DNA of 64,000 nt from Oxynema aestuarii AP17 (GCF_012295525.1 NZ_CP051167.1:6129299-6193298), one strand, 5' to 3'; numbered from the stretch's first letter, positions 17,559-28,493 are shown. Translations and numbers: made by a program. Notes: generated from the letters alone by a model not told the origin.

Positions 17559-19040
17559 ATGTCCTATTGCTTAAATCCCGATTGTCAACAACCGCTAAAT
17601 CCTAAAGATGGTCAATTTTGCCAATCTTGCGGGCAAAAATTGCGGTTGGGCGATCGGTATCGGGCGGTCAAATCAATCGGACAAGGGGGATTCGGGCGCA
17701 CGTTTCTCGGCGTAGATGAATATAAACCCTCTCAGCCTTATTGCGCGATCAAACAATTTTTTCCCCAATCGCAAAGTAGCCGTCAACCCGAAAAAGCGGC
17801 GGAACTGTTTCGACAAGAAGCAATCCGTCTCGACGAGTTAGGAAAACACCCCCAAATTCCTGAATTATTAGCCCATTTTGAGGTCAATAATTATCAATAT
17901 CTGGTGCAAGAGTTTATCCCGGGGGAAACTTTAGAACGGGAATTAGCCGATCGCGGTGCTTTTAACGAACGAGAAATCCGCTTGGTTTTAGCCGATTTAC
18001 TACCCGTTCTAAAGTTCGTCCACGAGAAACAGGTGATTCACCGGGATATTAAGCCAGAAAATATCATTCGCCGTCCAATTTTCGCCGGAAAGGGCGATCG
18101 CGAAACCGAACAATCTCAATTGGTTTTAGTCGATTTTGGCGCCTCTAAATTTGCTACGGCAACGGCGTTAGGACGGACGGGAACGGTCATCGGAACTGCG
18201 GGATATGCGGCCCCGGAACAAACGATCGGTAAGGCGGTTACGGCTAGCGATTTGTACGGTTTGGGGGTCACTTGTTTGCACTTGCTGACGGCGATCGCCC
18301 CGTTCGATTTATACGATCTCGATCGCGGGGTGTGGGTCTGGCGAGATTACCTCAACGAACCGATAAGTCCCCAACTCGGCGAGATTTTGGATGGTTTAGT
18401 CGAAAATAACCTCAATCGACGCTTTCATTCGGCGAAGGAAGTTCTCGAACGAGTGCAAAATTTGCCGCCACTTCCGACTTACAAAAGTTCGCCGCCGCCG
18501 GGGAGTTCGGCGGCGAGTGGATCGGCCCCCTATCGATCGCCGATCGCCAGTTTTATCGGGGGAACGCGACAACTGGTGACGGGATGGTTGGTGGAAAAAT
18601 TAGGCGATTACGACGGGGCGATCGCTGCTTACGACCGGGCTATTTCTGCGAATCCCGATCGCCCGGAACCTTGGTATAAAAAAGGACACGCCTGTTTGGA
18701 ATTAAAGCGTTACGAGGAAGCAAAACAGTGTTATGAAAAGGTTTTAGAACTCAAGCCCAATCACGTTCGCTGCTTGGGCGATCGGGGGTTATTGATGTTT
18801 ATTTTAAAAGACTATGCACAATCTTTTTTAAGTTACGAACGGTGTTTAGAACTCGATCCCAATCAGCCTTTTGTTTGCTTGCATTGCAGTTTAGTGGCTA
18901 AATTATGCGGGCGCGATCGTGAAGCTGAAAAATACTTCGATCGCGCCCAAAAACTCCTGCCCCAATCCGAATCTAATACGATCGTGATGCAAGCTTGGGA
19001 AATGCTGATTCGATCGCGATCGCCGAGGGGTCGGATATAG
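17559..19040 (+). CDS. Zinc-ribbon Ser/Thr protein kinase with TPR domain
   Basis: 493 residues from the Met at 17559. That start is chosen because the paralogue at 12431 begins with the equivalent MSxCLNPxC; an in-frame ATG at 17520 would add 13 residues. The zinc ribbon (CLNPDC, FCQSCG) is followed by the kinase at about 30-300: GQGGFGRT, CAIKQFF, VIHRDIKPENII, VDFGASK and YAAPEQ. A Ser/Pro linker leads to three TPR units (DYDGAIAAYDRAISANPDRPEPWYKKG, RYEEAKQCYEKVLELKPN, DYAQSFLSYERCLELDPN). The catalytic residues are intact. It is the third gene of the kinase/WD40 cluster. TPRs replace the WD40 propeller of the first kinase. Confidence 0.9.
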   Translation: MSYCLNPDCQQPLNPKDGQFCQSCGQKLRLGDRYRAVKSIGQGGFGRTFLGVDEYKPSQPYCAIKQFFPQSQSSRQPEKAAELFRQEAIRLDELGKHPQIPELLAHFEVNNYQYLVQEFIPGETLERELADRGAFNEREIRLVLADLLPVLKFVHEKQVIHRDIKPENIIRRPIFAGKGDRETEQSQLVLVDFGASKFATATALGRTGTVIGTAGYAAPEQTIGKAVTASDLYGLGVTCLHLLTAIAPFDLYDLDRGVWVWRDYLNEPISPQLGEILDGLVENNLNRRFHSAKEVLERVQNLPPLPTYKSSPPPGSSAASGSAPYRSPIASFIGGTRQLVTGWLVEKLGDYDGAIAAYDRAISANPDRPEPWYKKGHACLELKRYEEAKQCYEKVLELKPNHVRCLGDRGLLMFILKDYAQSFLSYERCLELDPNQPFVCLHCSLVAKLCGRDREAEKYFDRAQKLLPQSESNTIVMQAWEMLIRSRSPRGRI

Positions 19041-19081
19041 CATGTTTCCAACTCAATCGGTACCCATGCGATCTCCTGCAA

Positions 19082-19152
19082 TCCCCCTAAATCCCCCTTA
19101 AACAGGGGGACTTGACTGAACTCCCCCCTTAAAAAGGGGGGTTGGGGGGGAT
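19082..19152. repeat. C/G-rich double-hairpin repeat between convergent genes
   Basis: Two hairpins are present: TCCCCCT/AGGGGGA (19092-19098 with 19104-19110) and CCCCCCTT/AAGGGGGG (19123-19130 with 19134-19141). They lie between the 3' ends of the kinase (19040) and acs (19203). The element resembles a dispersed cyanobacterial repeat and could act as a bidirectional terminator. Confidence 0.6.
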
Positions 19153-19202
19153 TCCCGATCGAGGCGATCGATCTAGGAACCCCTATAACTATTGAAAATT
19201 AG

Positions 19203-21170
19203 CTATACATTACGTAATCGATCGAGGACGCTGCGGTCTTCGAGGGTCGAAGTATCGCCAGTGACCTCTTCTCCGGCGGCCAGCGATCGCAGTAAACGCC
19301 GGACAATTTTACCCGATCGCGTCTTCGGTAATGCCTCGCAGAACTGAATATCTTCCGGACGGGCGAGGGCGCCAATTTCTTCGACGACGCGATTTTTCAG
19401 TTCTTTTTTGAGTTCTTCCGAGGGGGTGTAACTGTCTTCTAAGGTAATAAACGCGATAATTTCTTCGCCTTTCAGTTCGCTGGGTTTGCCGACGACTGCC
19501 GCTTCCGCGACGGCGGGGTGAGAAACTAACGCCGACTCGACCTCCATCGTTCCGAGGCGGTGTCCGGCAACGTTAATCACGTCGTCGATCCGACCCATCA
19601 CCCACAAGTAACCATCGCGATCGCGGCGTGCGCCATCTCCAGTAAAATACATATACTCACCATTTTTTGGAGGAATGTTTTCCCAATACGTACTGCGGTA
19701 ACGGTCGGGATTTTTATATACCGTGCGAATCATACTCGGCCACGGATATTTGATGACCAAATAGCCCCCTTGATTCTCGCCGACCGGGTTGCCGTCCAAA
19801 TCGACGACATCGGCAATAATACCGGGGAAGGGGAACGTCGCCGAACCCGGTTTCGTTTTGGTCACCCCGGGTAAGGGAGTAATCATAATCCCCCCGGTTT
19901 CCGTTTGCCACCAGGTATCGACAATCGGACAGCGTTCGCCGCCGATGACCCGGTGATACCACATCCAAGCACTGGGGTTGATCGGTTCGCCAACGGTACC
20001 CAACAAGCGCAAGGACGACAGGTCGCGGGCTTTGGGCAGTTCTTCCCCCATTTTGATGAACAAGCGGATCGCCGTGGGGGCGGTATAAAAGATCGTGACC
20101 CGGTGTTTTTCGATCAAATCCCACAAGCAGCCGGGATTCGAGGGTCGCGGGGCGCCTTCGTACATCAAAATGGTGGCGCCGTTGGAAAGCGGACCGTAAA
20201 CAATGTAGCTGTGTCCGGTAATCCAGCCGACATCGGCGGTACACCAGAAAACATCGTTTTCTTGCAAGTCGAACACCCATTGAGTGGTGAGGTGGGTGTA
20301 TAGGTTGTAGCCCCCCGTGGTGTGGACGACGCCTTTCGGTTTGCCCGTGGTTCCGGAAGTGTAGAGGATGAAGGAGGGGTCTTCGCTGTCCATCGGTTCG
20401 GCGGGGCATTGGTCGGAGGCTTCTTCTTGGAGGTCGTCCCACCACAAGTCCCGTCCCGGTTCGATATGAATCGGGTGTCCGGTTCGCCGGACGACGATGA
20501 CGTGTTCGATGCTGGGCACTTTATCGTCAGCCAGGGCTCGATCGACTTGTTGTTTGAGATGGACGATGTCCTCTTTACGCCAGCCGCCATCGGCGGTAAT
20601 CAGGACTTTGGCGTTGGCGTCGAGGAGGCGGTCTTTGAGGGCTTCGGCACTAAATCCACCAAAAACGACGGTGTGGGGGGCGCCGATGCGGGCGCAGGCG
20701 AGCATGGCGATCGCCGCTTCCGGAATCATGGGCAGATAAATGCCGACCCGATCGCCTTTGCGGACGCCCAAGTGTTTGAGGGCGTTCGCCATCTCACAAA
20801 CTTCGCGGTGTAATTGGGCGTAAGTGATGATCCGGCAATCTCCCGGTTCTCCTTCCCAAATTAACGCGGGTTTGTCCCGACGATCGCCGTCTAAATGGCG
20901 ATCGAGACAGTTGTAGCACAAATTGAGCTGTCCTCCGACAAACCACTGCGCGAACGGAGGCTTCCAGTCGAGAACTTTGTCCCACTTTTTAAACCAATGT
21001 AATTCTCGTTCGGCGATCTCGGCCCAGAAGCTTTCCGGATCGCTTCGTGCTTTTTCATAAAGTTCTTGATAAGCTTCCCAGGTTTTAATTCGGGCATTTT
21101 TGGAAAAACTTACAGGAGGTGAGAAAAGACGTTCTTCTTGTAAGACGGATTCAATCGTATTTGGAGACAT
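19203..21170 (-). CDS. acs: Acetate-CoA ligase (acetyl-CoA synthetase)
   Basis: 655 residues, full length for the AMP-forming family. It activates acetate to acetyl-CoA via acetyl-AMP in the cytoplasm. The N-terminal cap has [25 protein letters not shown]. Adenylation motifs are [23 protein letters not shown] (P-loop-like), [50 protein letters not shown] and, near the C-terminus, [14 protein letters not shown], whose Lys is the residue acetylated in this family. It is a single-gene unit with a long (610-base) leader region shared with the divergent Ap4A phosphorylase gene. Confidence 0.96.
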   Translation of the reverse strand: MSPNTIESVLQEERLFSPPVSFSKNARIKTWEAYQELYEKARSDPESFWAEIAERELHWFKKWDKVLDWKPPFAQWFVGGQLNLCYNCLDRHLDGDRRDKPALIWEGEPGDCRIITYAQLHREVCEMANALKHLGVRKGDRVGIYLPMIPEAAIAMLACARIGAPHTVVFGGFSAEALKDRLLDANAKVLITADGGWRKEDIVHLKQQVDRALADDKVPSIEHVIVVRRTGHPIHIEPGRDLWWDDLQEEASDQCPAEPMDSEDPSFILYTSGTTGKPKGVVHTTGGYNLYTHLTTQWVFDLQENDVFWCTADVGWITGHSYIVYGPLSNGATILMYEGAPRPSNPGCLWDLIEKHRVTIFYTAPTAIRLFIKMGEELPKARDLSSLRLLGTVGEPINPSAWMWYHRVIGGERCPIVDTWWQTETGGIMITPLPGVTKTKPGSATFPFPGIIADVVDLDGNPVGENQGGYLVIKYPWPSMIRTVYKNPDRYRSTYWENIPPKNGEYMYFTGDGARRDRDGYLWVMGRIDDVINVAGHRLGTMEVESALVSHPAVAEAAVVGKPSELKGEEIIAFITLEDSYTPSEELKKELKNRVVEEIGALARPEDIQFCEALPKTRSGKIVRRLLRSLAAGEEVTGDTSTLEDRSVLDRLRNV

Positions 21171-21780
21171 TGTTCTAAATCCAACCCTATGCTAAACAAC
21201 CGTAAAATCGAAACGTTACCGATCGCGATGGCCGGGATGAGTCGATGCGATTACAGGCTGACAATTGGAAAACAAATGGAAACATCGAATCGGAAATCTA
21301 CTCCAACGCCAAAACCCCCGATCGCCCTCTTAGGAGACGAACGGTGCGATTCCCCACCCACCTAAAACTGCTCGACAACAACGATCGCTCGGGGGGCTGA
21401 TTTGTCGGAAAACGCTGCGATTTTTGCTCGACCCAAACTCCCAATCTCGAAGATTAAGCCCTAAGCAACTATGGGAACGAGATTTCAGAGAAATTCAGGC
21501 CAATTTCTCTCTAAATTCTCCACTAAATTAATGAAAATAATCTTCTTTATCTATGATAAAGGAATCCTCTGACTCCGATCCCAAGCCTTAATATAAAGAA
21601 ACAAAAATGGGCGATCGCGTCATTAGTTAAAGGGAAACTACAAGGCGATTTCACGGCGCGGCGATCGCCCATTTTCCCTGGTATTACCCATCTGTGCTTT
21701 GCGAAAAGCCCTCGTTTTGCTTTACATTGGATCGGCGCAAACGCGCGATCGCCCTTTTTGTTGCTGCTTCCCCTGTCGCC
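21171..21780. other. 610-base divergent intergenic region (acs / Ap4A phosphorylase)
   Basis: It contains the promoters of both flanking genes. The stretch from about 21450 to 21600 is AT-rich. I see no RNA gene, convincing ORF or strong hairpin. Confidence 0.5.
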
Positions 21781-22725
21781 ATGTCGGAGAATTCCCCCAA
21801 AGTACACGACGCTTTGCGCCTCGAACCCGGTCGCTTGTGGACTCGCGTCACCGAACAAACCGCGATCGCCCTCGACCGTGGCGCCTTGCAATCGATTCCC
21901 ACCGATTGTGAAATCGTCGAGGAAAACGGCATTCCTTTCCTGGTGCGTATTCTCCAAAATCTCGCGCGCAAAGAAGCCGCCAAACGAAAGCAGCAGCGAA
22001 AAAGTGAAAAAACTGGAAAATCTTTCAACCCCTTTTTACCTTACGATCGCGATTTATTTGTCGCCGACCTCTCCGAAACCCACCTGTGTCTGCTCAATAA
22101 ATTTAACGTCGTAGACCATCACCTGCTCGTCGTCACCCGCGAGTTTGAAGACCAACAAGAGTTACTCACTCGGCGAGATTTCGAGGCGATCGGAGCCTGT
22201 CTCACCGAGTTTCCCAGCTTGGCTTTCTACAATGGCGGTCGAGTCGCGGGAGCCAGCCAACCCCACAAACATTTGCAGTTAGTTCCCCTGCCTTTAACTC
22301 CAGACTCCTTCAGCGCCCTCCCGATCGCCGAGGCGATCGCCCGCGCCAAGTATGACGGCGAAATCGGCACCGTTGCTGACTTTCCCTTCGTTCACGCCGT
22401 CGGCAAACTCGATCCCGACTGGGGCAAATCTCCCGGGGAAGGGGCGGTCGAAGCCTTGCAACTGTATCGCAAATTGTTGCGAGCGATCGGCCTTGAAGTC
22501 GAGGGAAGCACAGGAGAACGCCAATCCGGACCGTATAACTGGTTGGCAACCCGAGACTGGATGTTCGTCATCGGGCGATCGCACGAATGTTTCGAGTCCA
22601 TTTCCGTCAACTCCCTCGGATTTGCCGGGGCCTTACTGGTTCGCAACGCCGAACAACTCGCCCGACTTAAAGCCCTCGGCCCGATGCAAGTTCTCGCCGC
22701 CGTGGGACGGGCGCCCCTTTCTTAA
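21781..22725 (+). CDS. ATP adenylyltransferase / Ap4A phosphorylase family protein
   Basis: 314 residues from the ATG at 21781; an ORF open from 21694 would add poorly conserved residues. The family splits diadenosine tetraphosphate by phosphorolysis to ATP and ADP. It belongs to the HIT superfamily, with the motif ASQPHKHLQLVPLP giving the His-x-His-x-Gln-Leu-Val active site near residue 160. Upstream are NPFLPYDRDLFVADL and KFNVVDHHLLVVTREFEDQ, and the C-terminal half has GPYNWLATRDWMFVIGRS, typical of the family. Its 3' end overlaps the 3' end of the giant kinase gene on the other strand by four bases. Confidence 0.88.
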   Translation: MSENSPKVHDALRLEPGRLWTRVTEQTAIALDRGALQSIPTDCEIVEENGIPFLVRILQNLARKEAAKRKQQRKSEKTGKSFNPFLPYDRDLFVADLSETHLCLLNKFNVVDHHLLVVTREFEDQQELLTRRDFEAIGACLTEFPSLAFYNGGRVAGASQPHKHLQLVPLPLTPDSFSALPIAEAIARAKYDGEIGTVADFPFVHAVGKLDPDWGKSPGEGAVEALQLYRKLLRAIGLEVEGSTGERQSGPYNWLATRDWMFVIGRSHECFESISVNSLGFAGALLVRNAEQLARLKALGPMQVLAAVGRAPLS

Positions 22726-25700
22726 CTCACCGCTTTGACGGGTAAGGCGATCGCAAATTCGGTTCCTTCACCCAGAGTCGAACGACATTCGATCCGACCG
22801 CCGTGTTTTTCGACCACAATTTGATGGGAAATCGACAACCCCAACCCGGTTCCTTTCCCTTGGGGTTTCGTCGTAAAAAAGGTTTTAAATAACTGCGATC
22901 GCACAGTTTCACTCATTCCGGCGCCATTATCCGCGATCGTCACTCGTACCTCATTTGCGGCGATCGGGCTGAGTTGAATGCGAATTTCTGGCACGAAGGA
23001 ACGCCCTTCTAATCTCAATCGTTCTAGTTTATCTTCTAAAGAATCGATCGCGTTGGCGAGTAGATTCATAAACACTTGATTGAGCTGCCCGATGAAACAT
23101 TCCACTAAAGGAATTTCCCCATATTCTTTGATAATTTTAATTTCCGGCTTCGATCCTTTAGCCTTAATCCGATTCGAGAGAATTAATAAAGTGCTGTCGA
23201 GTCCTTCGCGCAAGTCCGCCGCCATTTTGCGATCGGTTTCTTTGCGCGAAAAATTCTTTAAGGATTTGACAATTTCGCGGATGCGATCCGTGCCTAGCTT
23301 CATTGAAGAAAGTAATTCTGGCAAATCTTCGATCGCGTAGTCGAGATCGATTTCTTCCGCGTGTTCTTGAATGTCCGCCACGGCTTCGGGATAAAATTGG
23401 CGATACAGTTGCAAGTGGGTTAATACGTCGTTAACGTAGGCGATCGCGTGGGTTAAATTCCCGGAAACGAACCCCACCGGATTGTTAATTTCGTGGGCTA
23501 CCCCCGCGATTAACTGCCCCAAACTCGACATTTTCTCGCTGTGAACCAATTGCAATTGAGTTTGTTGCAATTCGTGTAGCGATCGTTCTAAATCTTGATA
23601 GAGTAGAGCATTTTCTAAAGAAATCGCCGCTTGAGAACACAATAATTGCAACACTTCCAACCGTTGGGCGGTAAACACTCCCGGCGATAAGTTGTTTTCT
23701 AAATAAATAATCCCCAAAACTTTGCCTTTATGGACGATCGGCGCGCACAACAGCGATCGTGGTTTAACCCGCATTACATAAGGATCTCCGGTACAAATTT
23801 CTTCGTGACGGGCGTCATTCAGGACGAGGGTTTCTCCGGTTCGTTCCACATAACGGACGATTCCCGGTGAGAGATAATCGCACTGTTCTAAGGGAATAGA
23901 ACCGGACAGTAAACGATCGGATTCCATTCCTAAGATTTTCACCGCTTCTACGGTTAAACGGCGATCTTTTTCTAAAATTAAAATTCCTTTTTGGGCGCCT
24001 GTCGTTTCTAAAATCGCCTCCATGATGTTATCGATTAGGTTTTCGAGAACTAATTCCTCCGATAAAAATAAAGCCGTTCTCATCACCGTCGTCCAATCTA
24101 AAACCGACGTTTCAGAAGTATTGAGACTGGTACTGGTGTTCGTCGTTACGATCGAAATTGTTTCGGTGGTATCGAATACGTCAGTCGAAACCGTACCGCG
24201 ATTTTTTAATAGCAATTGCGAGTAACGTTCGTCTAAATCGTTCACTTTTGCCACCGCCCCCCACCGGGCATAACCGTAGTAGGCATCGGTGAGATAAAGA
24301 CGGGCGATTTTTACTCGTCCTAGTTCTAAATAAAACAGTCCCGCCCGTTCGGAGGCGATCGCTTCTTCCTGGATGTAATCGCTATCTCTGGCTTCGGCGA
24401 TCGCGCGATCGTAAAGTTCCATTGCTTCGGCAATTTTACCGGAAACTCGTGCTAATTCGGCGGCAATTAAATCGGCTTTATGCTGGTAATTGTCCGGGGC
24501 GTGTTTTGCCCAAAATTGAAGCTTTTCTACGTTAGTATTGAGTTGAGCTTTCACCTCATTTTCTAAAGGAGAGGGAGACAAAGAAGCGCAAGCGAGTAAG
24601 GCGAGGGATTCGTAAAAATAATGCTCGCCGACGGTCATGGAAGCGGGAACCGAATCGATATATTTGCGTGCTTCTGTGGCGGCGGCGACGGCGCGATTGT
24701 CTTGATTGAATAAGTAATATAAAATTGTTTTAGATAAATAGATAAAAAATAAAGTAGTCGCATTGTTACGCGCGATCGCGTGGGGAATGGCTTTAGATTC
24801 GTCCAGGATTTCTCCCCTCAGTTCGCACGGATCCGGAGATTGTCCGAGTAAATTTAAACTCAATTGATGGAAAACTTGTTGCGACTCCATCGCATATTCT
24901 TGTTTCAGTTTGCGCGTCAGGCTGATAAACTCTCCTGTTTTATGCGCGAACCCTTCTAAATCCATGCCGGAAAACCAGCTATTAATCGTATAATTAATTG
25001 CACTGTGACCGACATATTCAATATCTCCAGTTTCCAGTCCCGATTGCAGGGCAAATTCTAAATCTTGTAACGTATCTCGGGCGTGTTTTTTCCACGGTCG
25101 GACGAACGCATTAAATAAATTAATAACCTGACAATTGAGAGGTTTGGCGTTGAAGCGTTGCAGCACTTTTAAGGCTAGTTTGCCATAGCGATACCCCATC
25201 TTGATATCGGCGATCGGACCGCATAAAATGAGGGCATAAACCGCATAAGCATAGGCGGAAAGCGGACAATTGCCGAAAGTTAAAGACAGATGAACCATCG
25301 TAAAAATGACAATCGGCAATAACTCCGGTTTGGCGACATAAGCGGGAGAGAAAATCGTCCTTAAAATTCGCATCGCTGCGAGTTTGTCCGGGTCGGTCAT
25401 TTCCGGGAGGTCGATTAAGGTTTCGATCGCCTGTTCTTTTGGCGGTGTTGTGATTAAATCGATATCGAGAAGTTGGAGAACGTGCAAACCTGTTTGTACC
25501 GCTTCTAAGAGTTTGAGTTGAGCGATATTCATCTGGATTTGCAGTTCGTAAACCCGAACGCGATCGCGCAGATCGAGCGATCGCTCTAATAAATATTCGG
25601 CAGTTTGACTGGCGGCGTCAAAATCCGTACTTAAATATTGTGCTTCTAGCAGTTCGAGATAGAGCTCTAAGGTAAACGAATGGCGATCGCTCCAACGGCG

Positions 25701-28142
25701 ATCGTCGAGACAGTCGATCGCCGTTTCAAAGTAGCGAACTGCGGTTTCGTAAGCGGTTGCTAATTTAACTTTTCGTCCCGCTTCTAGATTGAGTTCGGCG
25801 AGATGTTGTCGTTCGGCGGGATTGACGATCGCCGCGATCGCCATATTCAGATGGTTGACAATTTCAAATAACTTTTCTTCTCGGCTTTCTTCCGAGATAT
25901 TGGCTAATAGTAATTGACCGATTTTGTAGTGATTGGTGGCTTTTTCTGCATGACTTAAAAATAAATAGGCAGCTTGTTGGACGCGGTCGTGAAAAAATTG
26001 ATAATTAGGGAAGCGATCGCGAGCAGATTCGGGATTGCTCGCAGCGATCGCCGTCGAATTGTATGCTAATCTATCCGATAGATTTGTTTCTTCAAAAACG
26101 TGATAGGTCTCGTCGAGAGCGACGATCGAACTCGCTTCTAAAGCGGGGGATAAATCTGCCGCAACTTTGCTGGGAGAATGTTGGGAAACGATCGCCAAGG
26201 TTTCGAGATTAAAGGTGTTGCCGATACAAGCGGCTAAAGTCAACAGTTCCCGGGTTTGATGGGGGAGTTTGGCTAATTTTTTGCTGGTAAATTCGACGAC
26301 ATCGTCGGTTAACTCTTGCGTTTCAATCGCAAATAAGTCGTAATTCCAGCAGTCGCGATCGGGGTCGTAAGTAAATAGCCCTTCAGAGGCCAAAGAAATG
26401 AGTAACTGACTGGCAAAAAAGGGGTTTCCTCCTGTTTTTTCATAAATTAGTTCGCTGAGTTCTGCCGTTTCTTTAAGGGAGGATTTGAGGGCGTCGGCAA
26501 CGAAAAGATAGAGGTCACTTTTACCAATTGGTTGCAAATGAATTCGGTCGATCGCCCCTCCTTGTTTTTCAATGCGATCGACAGTTAACATTAACGGATG
26601 GAGAGGATCGACTTCATTGCTGCGATAGGCTCCTACAATTAAAAGATAGCCGATATCTTCATCGGACATCAGCCGTTCGATTAACTTTAAAGACGCCGCA
26701 TCGACCCACTGCAAGTCATCGAGGAATAAGACAATCGGGCGATCGCTATCGCTGAAGCTACGGATAAAGTTATGAAAGGCAAAGTTAAAGCGATTTTCGG
26801 CTTCGACGGCGCCGATTTCTTCGACGACGGGATCGATTTTGCCGAGGAGTAATTCTAATTCAGGAATGACCGACACGATCGCACTGGCATTAATTCCTAA
26901 AGATCGCATCAGTCGGCGCTTCCATTTTTCGATTTTTTCGCTGTTTTCTGTTAAAATAAGACGCAAGATCTGGCGAAATGCGTCGAGGATCGGAGCGAAG
27001 GGAATGTCATGTTGAAATTGGTCGAATTTTCCGGTAATAAAATAACCCCGTTGGCGAAGAATAGGACTTTGCATTTCCGAAATCAGTGCCGATTTACCCG
27101 TCCCCGACGTACCACTAACCAACACCATTTGCTTGTAATCGCCGATCGCGCGATCGCCTGTTTTTTCGGGCGTTTCTGGGGTTGAAGGAGGCAAAATCCG
27201 GCGAAAGGCATTCGTTAACTGGATAATTTCCAAATCCCGACCGTAGAGTTTTTCTGGAAGTTGAAAATGTCGGGCGCGATCGTCACAACCGAGGGAAAAA
27301 CTATCAATCGTTCCAGAGCTTTGAAATTGGCTCGAACAAGTTTTGAGATCCCGAGATAATCCCCGCGCACTTTGATAGCGGTCTTCGGGGTTTTTTGCCA
27401 TTAATTTTAAAATAATCTGTGCTAAAATCGGGGGCAATTTGCGGTTGAGGCGATCGGGCGATCGCGCTTCTCTCGCGAGATGACAGTAAACTAATTCGAC
27501 GGGATCGTTAATTTTAAAAGGGACTTGTCCGGTGGTCATTTCATAAAAAGTTACCCCGAGAGAATACAGATCGGTTCGACGGTCGATCCCGCGATTGATG
27601 CGACCCGTTTGTTCGGGAGCAATATAATTTAACGTCCCTTGTAATTGTCCGGCGGTTTTGAGAGAATGGGTATCTTTCGGGAGGCGTGCGGAAATACTAA
27701 AATCGCTGAGTTTAACTTCTCCTGTTTGCGGATTGATGAGGATATTATCCGGTTTGATATCTTTGTGAACGATATCGCGATCGCCGAGCTGTTGTACAAT
27801 TTGACTCAGTTCCAGAGCAATCCTTAAAAATTGTCCGACGGGAAGGCAGGAGCCGTTAAGATATTCTTTTAAAGAAATGGCGCCAAAGTCTTCGAGGATT
27901 AAGGCAAAACTATTTTGATACGGGATTAAATCCAGGGGTTTGACGACTCCGGCAATTTCTAAGTTTTTGGCGATCGTGTATTGATTTTTAAAGCGAGAAA
28001 TTTCGTTGAGACTGGGATAATCTTGGGTGGGAACTTTGATGATGACCGAACGATTCTGTTTGGGTTGTACTCCTCGATAAACTCGGGTATGCTGGCTCTC
28101 GTAAATTTTTTCCGTTAAAATATATCCGGCAATTTCATTCAT
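22722..28142 (-). CDS. Giant hybrid Ser/Thr-AAA-GAF-histidine kinase (Hstk-type)
   Basis: 1806 residues, matching the architecture of cyanobacterial hybrid Ser/Thr-His kinases. A Ser/Thr kinase domain (1-270) has IVHKDIKPDNILI and KLSDFSISARL, so it carries HKD in place of HRD and DFS in place of DFG. An AAA/STAND-type ATPase starts near 300 with the P-loop GTSGTGKSALIS and FLDDLQWVDAASL. A helical TPR-like region spans about 700-1330. A GAF domain covers about 1365-1530. A coiled linker leads to HisKA with GVAHEINNPVGF and an HATPase with DNGAGM and GKGTGLGLSISHQ. No transmembrane helix is seen. Such proteins are thought to integrate several inputs. No response regulator lies nearby. Confidence 0.92.
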   Translation of the reverse strand: MNEIAGYILTEKIYESQHTRVYRGVQPKQNRSVIIKVPTQDYPSLNEISRFKNQYTIAKNLEIAGVVKPLDLIPYQNSFALILEDFGAISLKEYLNGSCLPVGQFLRIALELSQIVQQLGDRDIVHKDIKPDNILINPQTGEVKLSDFSISARLPKDTHSLKTAGQLQGTLNYIAPEQTGRINRGIDRRTDLYSLGVTFYEMTTGQVPFKINDPVELVYCHLAREARSPDRLNRKLPPILAQIILKLMAKNPEDRYQSARGLSRDLKTCSSQFQSSGTIDSFSLGCDDRARHFQLPEKLYGRDLEIIQLTNAFRRILPPSTPETPEKTGDRAIGDYKQMVLVSGTSGTGKSALISEMQSPILRQRGYFITGKFDQFQHDIPFAPILDAFRQILRLILTENSEKIEKWKRRLMRSLGINASAIVSVIPELELLLGKIDPVVEEIGAVEAENRFNFAFHNFIRSFSDSDRPIVLFLDDLQWVDAASLKLIERLMSDEDIGYLLIVGAYRSNEVDPLHPLMLTVDRIEKQGGAIDRIHLQPIGKSDLYLFVADALKSSLKETAELSELIYEKTGGNPFFASQLLISLASEGLFTYDPDRDCWNYDLFAIETQELTDDVVEFTSKKLAKLPHQTRELLTLAACIGNTFNLETLAIVSQHSPSKVAADLSPALEASSIVALDETYHVFEETNLSDRLAYNSTAIAASNPESARDRFPNYQFFHDRVQQAAYLFLSHAEKATNHYKIGQLLLANISEESREEKLFEIVNHLNMAIAAIVNPAERQHLAELNLEAGRKVKLATAYETAVRYFETAIDCLDDRRWSDRHSFTLELYLELLEAQYLSTDFDAASQTAEYLLERSLDLRDRVRVYELQIQMNIAQLKLLEAVQTGLHVLQLLDIDLITTPPKEQAIETLIDLPEMTDPDKLAAMRILRTIFSPAYVAKPELLPIVIFTMVHLSLTFGNCPLSAYAYAVYALILCGPIADIKMGYRYGKLALKVLQRFNAKPLNCQVINLFNAFVRPWKKHARDTLQDLEFALQSGLETGDIEYVGHSAINYTINSWFSGMDLEGFAHKTGEFISLTRKLKQEYAMESQQVFHQLSLNLLGQSPDPCELRGEILDESKAIPHAIARNNATTLFFIYLSKTILYYLFNQDNRAVAAATEARKYIDSVPASMTVGEHYFYESLALLACASLSPSPLENEVKAQLNTNVEKLQFWAKHAPDNYQHKADLIAAELARVSGKIAEAMELYDRAIAEARDSDYIQEEAIASERAGLFYLELGRVKIARLYLTDAYYGYARWGAVAKVNDLDERYSQLLLKNRGTVSTDVFDTTETISIVTTNTSTSLNTSETSVLDWTTVMRTALFLSEELVLENLIDNIMEAILETTGAQKGILILEKDRRLTVEAVKILGMESDRLLSGSIPLEQCDYLSPGIVRYVERTGETLVLNDARHEEICTGDPYVMRVKPRSLLCAPIVHKGKVLGIIYLENNLSPGVFTAQRLEVLQLLCSQAAISLENALLYQDLERSLHELQQTQLQLVHSEKMSSLGQLIAGVAHEINNPVGFVSGNLTHAIAYVNDVLTHLQLYRQFYPEAVADIQEHAEEIDLDYAIEDLPELLSSMKLGTDRIREIVKSLKNFSRKETDRKMAADLREGLDSTLLILSNRIKAKGSKPEIKIIKEYGEIPLVECFIGQLNQVFMNLLANAIDSLEDKLERLRLEGRSFVPEIRIQLSPIAANEVRVTIADNGAGMSETVRSQLFKTFFTTKPQGKGTGLGLSISHQIVVEKHGGRIECRSTLGEGTEFAIALPVKAVS

Positions 28143-28493
28143 CGGTCGTTCCTCATCGTCGCTCCCGCCGAACTCCTTCCTTCCCGAGGGTGCAATTGTA
28201 GGGGAATTCAGCCCCCGTTCGCGACCCGGAGATGGAAAGAACGCGGCTCGAATTTGACTCCATTCGAGCTAATCAAATCCTATCGAATTTTTCTCGCAAA
28301 TGTCTCTCCCCCAACTGGAGGATACGGCGATCGCCCGATTCGTTTGTGGTGGGATCCGGCGAGTGATTGTCCCTGGGTCGAGCGACCGGGGCGATCGGCG
28401 GTCGTACCGCTTTTATTTTACCTCTAAAAAGTTTAAAAATGGGGCGAAAGTTCACCCCATTTATAGCCCCATCGAACAAGGATCTCAGACCGT
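28143..28493. other. Intergenic region between the giant kinase and ycf34
   Basis: 351 bases, noncoding as far as I can see. An inverted repeat GCTCGAAT/ATTCGAGC (28246-28253 with 28262-28269) lies about 105 bases upstream of the kinase start. The ycf34 terminator lies at its right end. Confidence 0.5.
28437..28462 (-). terminator. Terminator of ycf34
   Basis: AAATGGGG (28437-28444) pairs with CCCCATTT (28455-28462). On the minus strand a T-rich tract follows immediately. It lies about 30 bases after the ycf34 stop. Confidence 0.75.
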
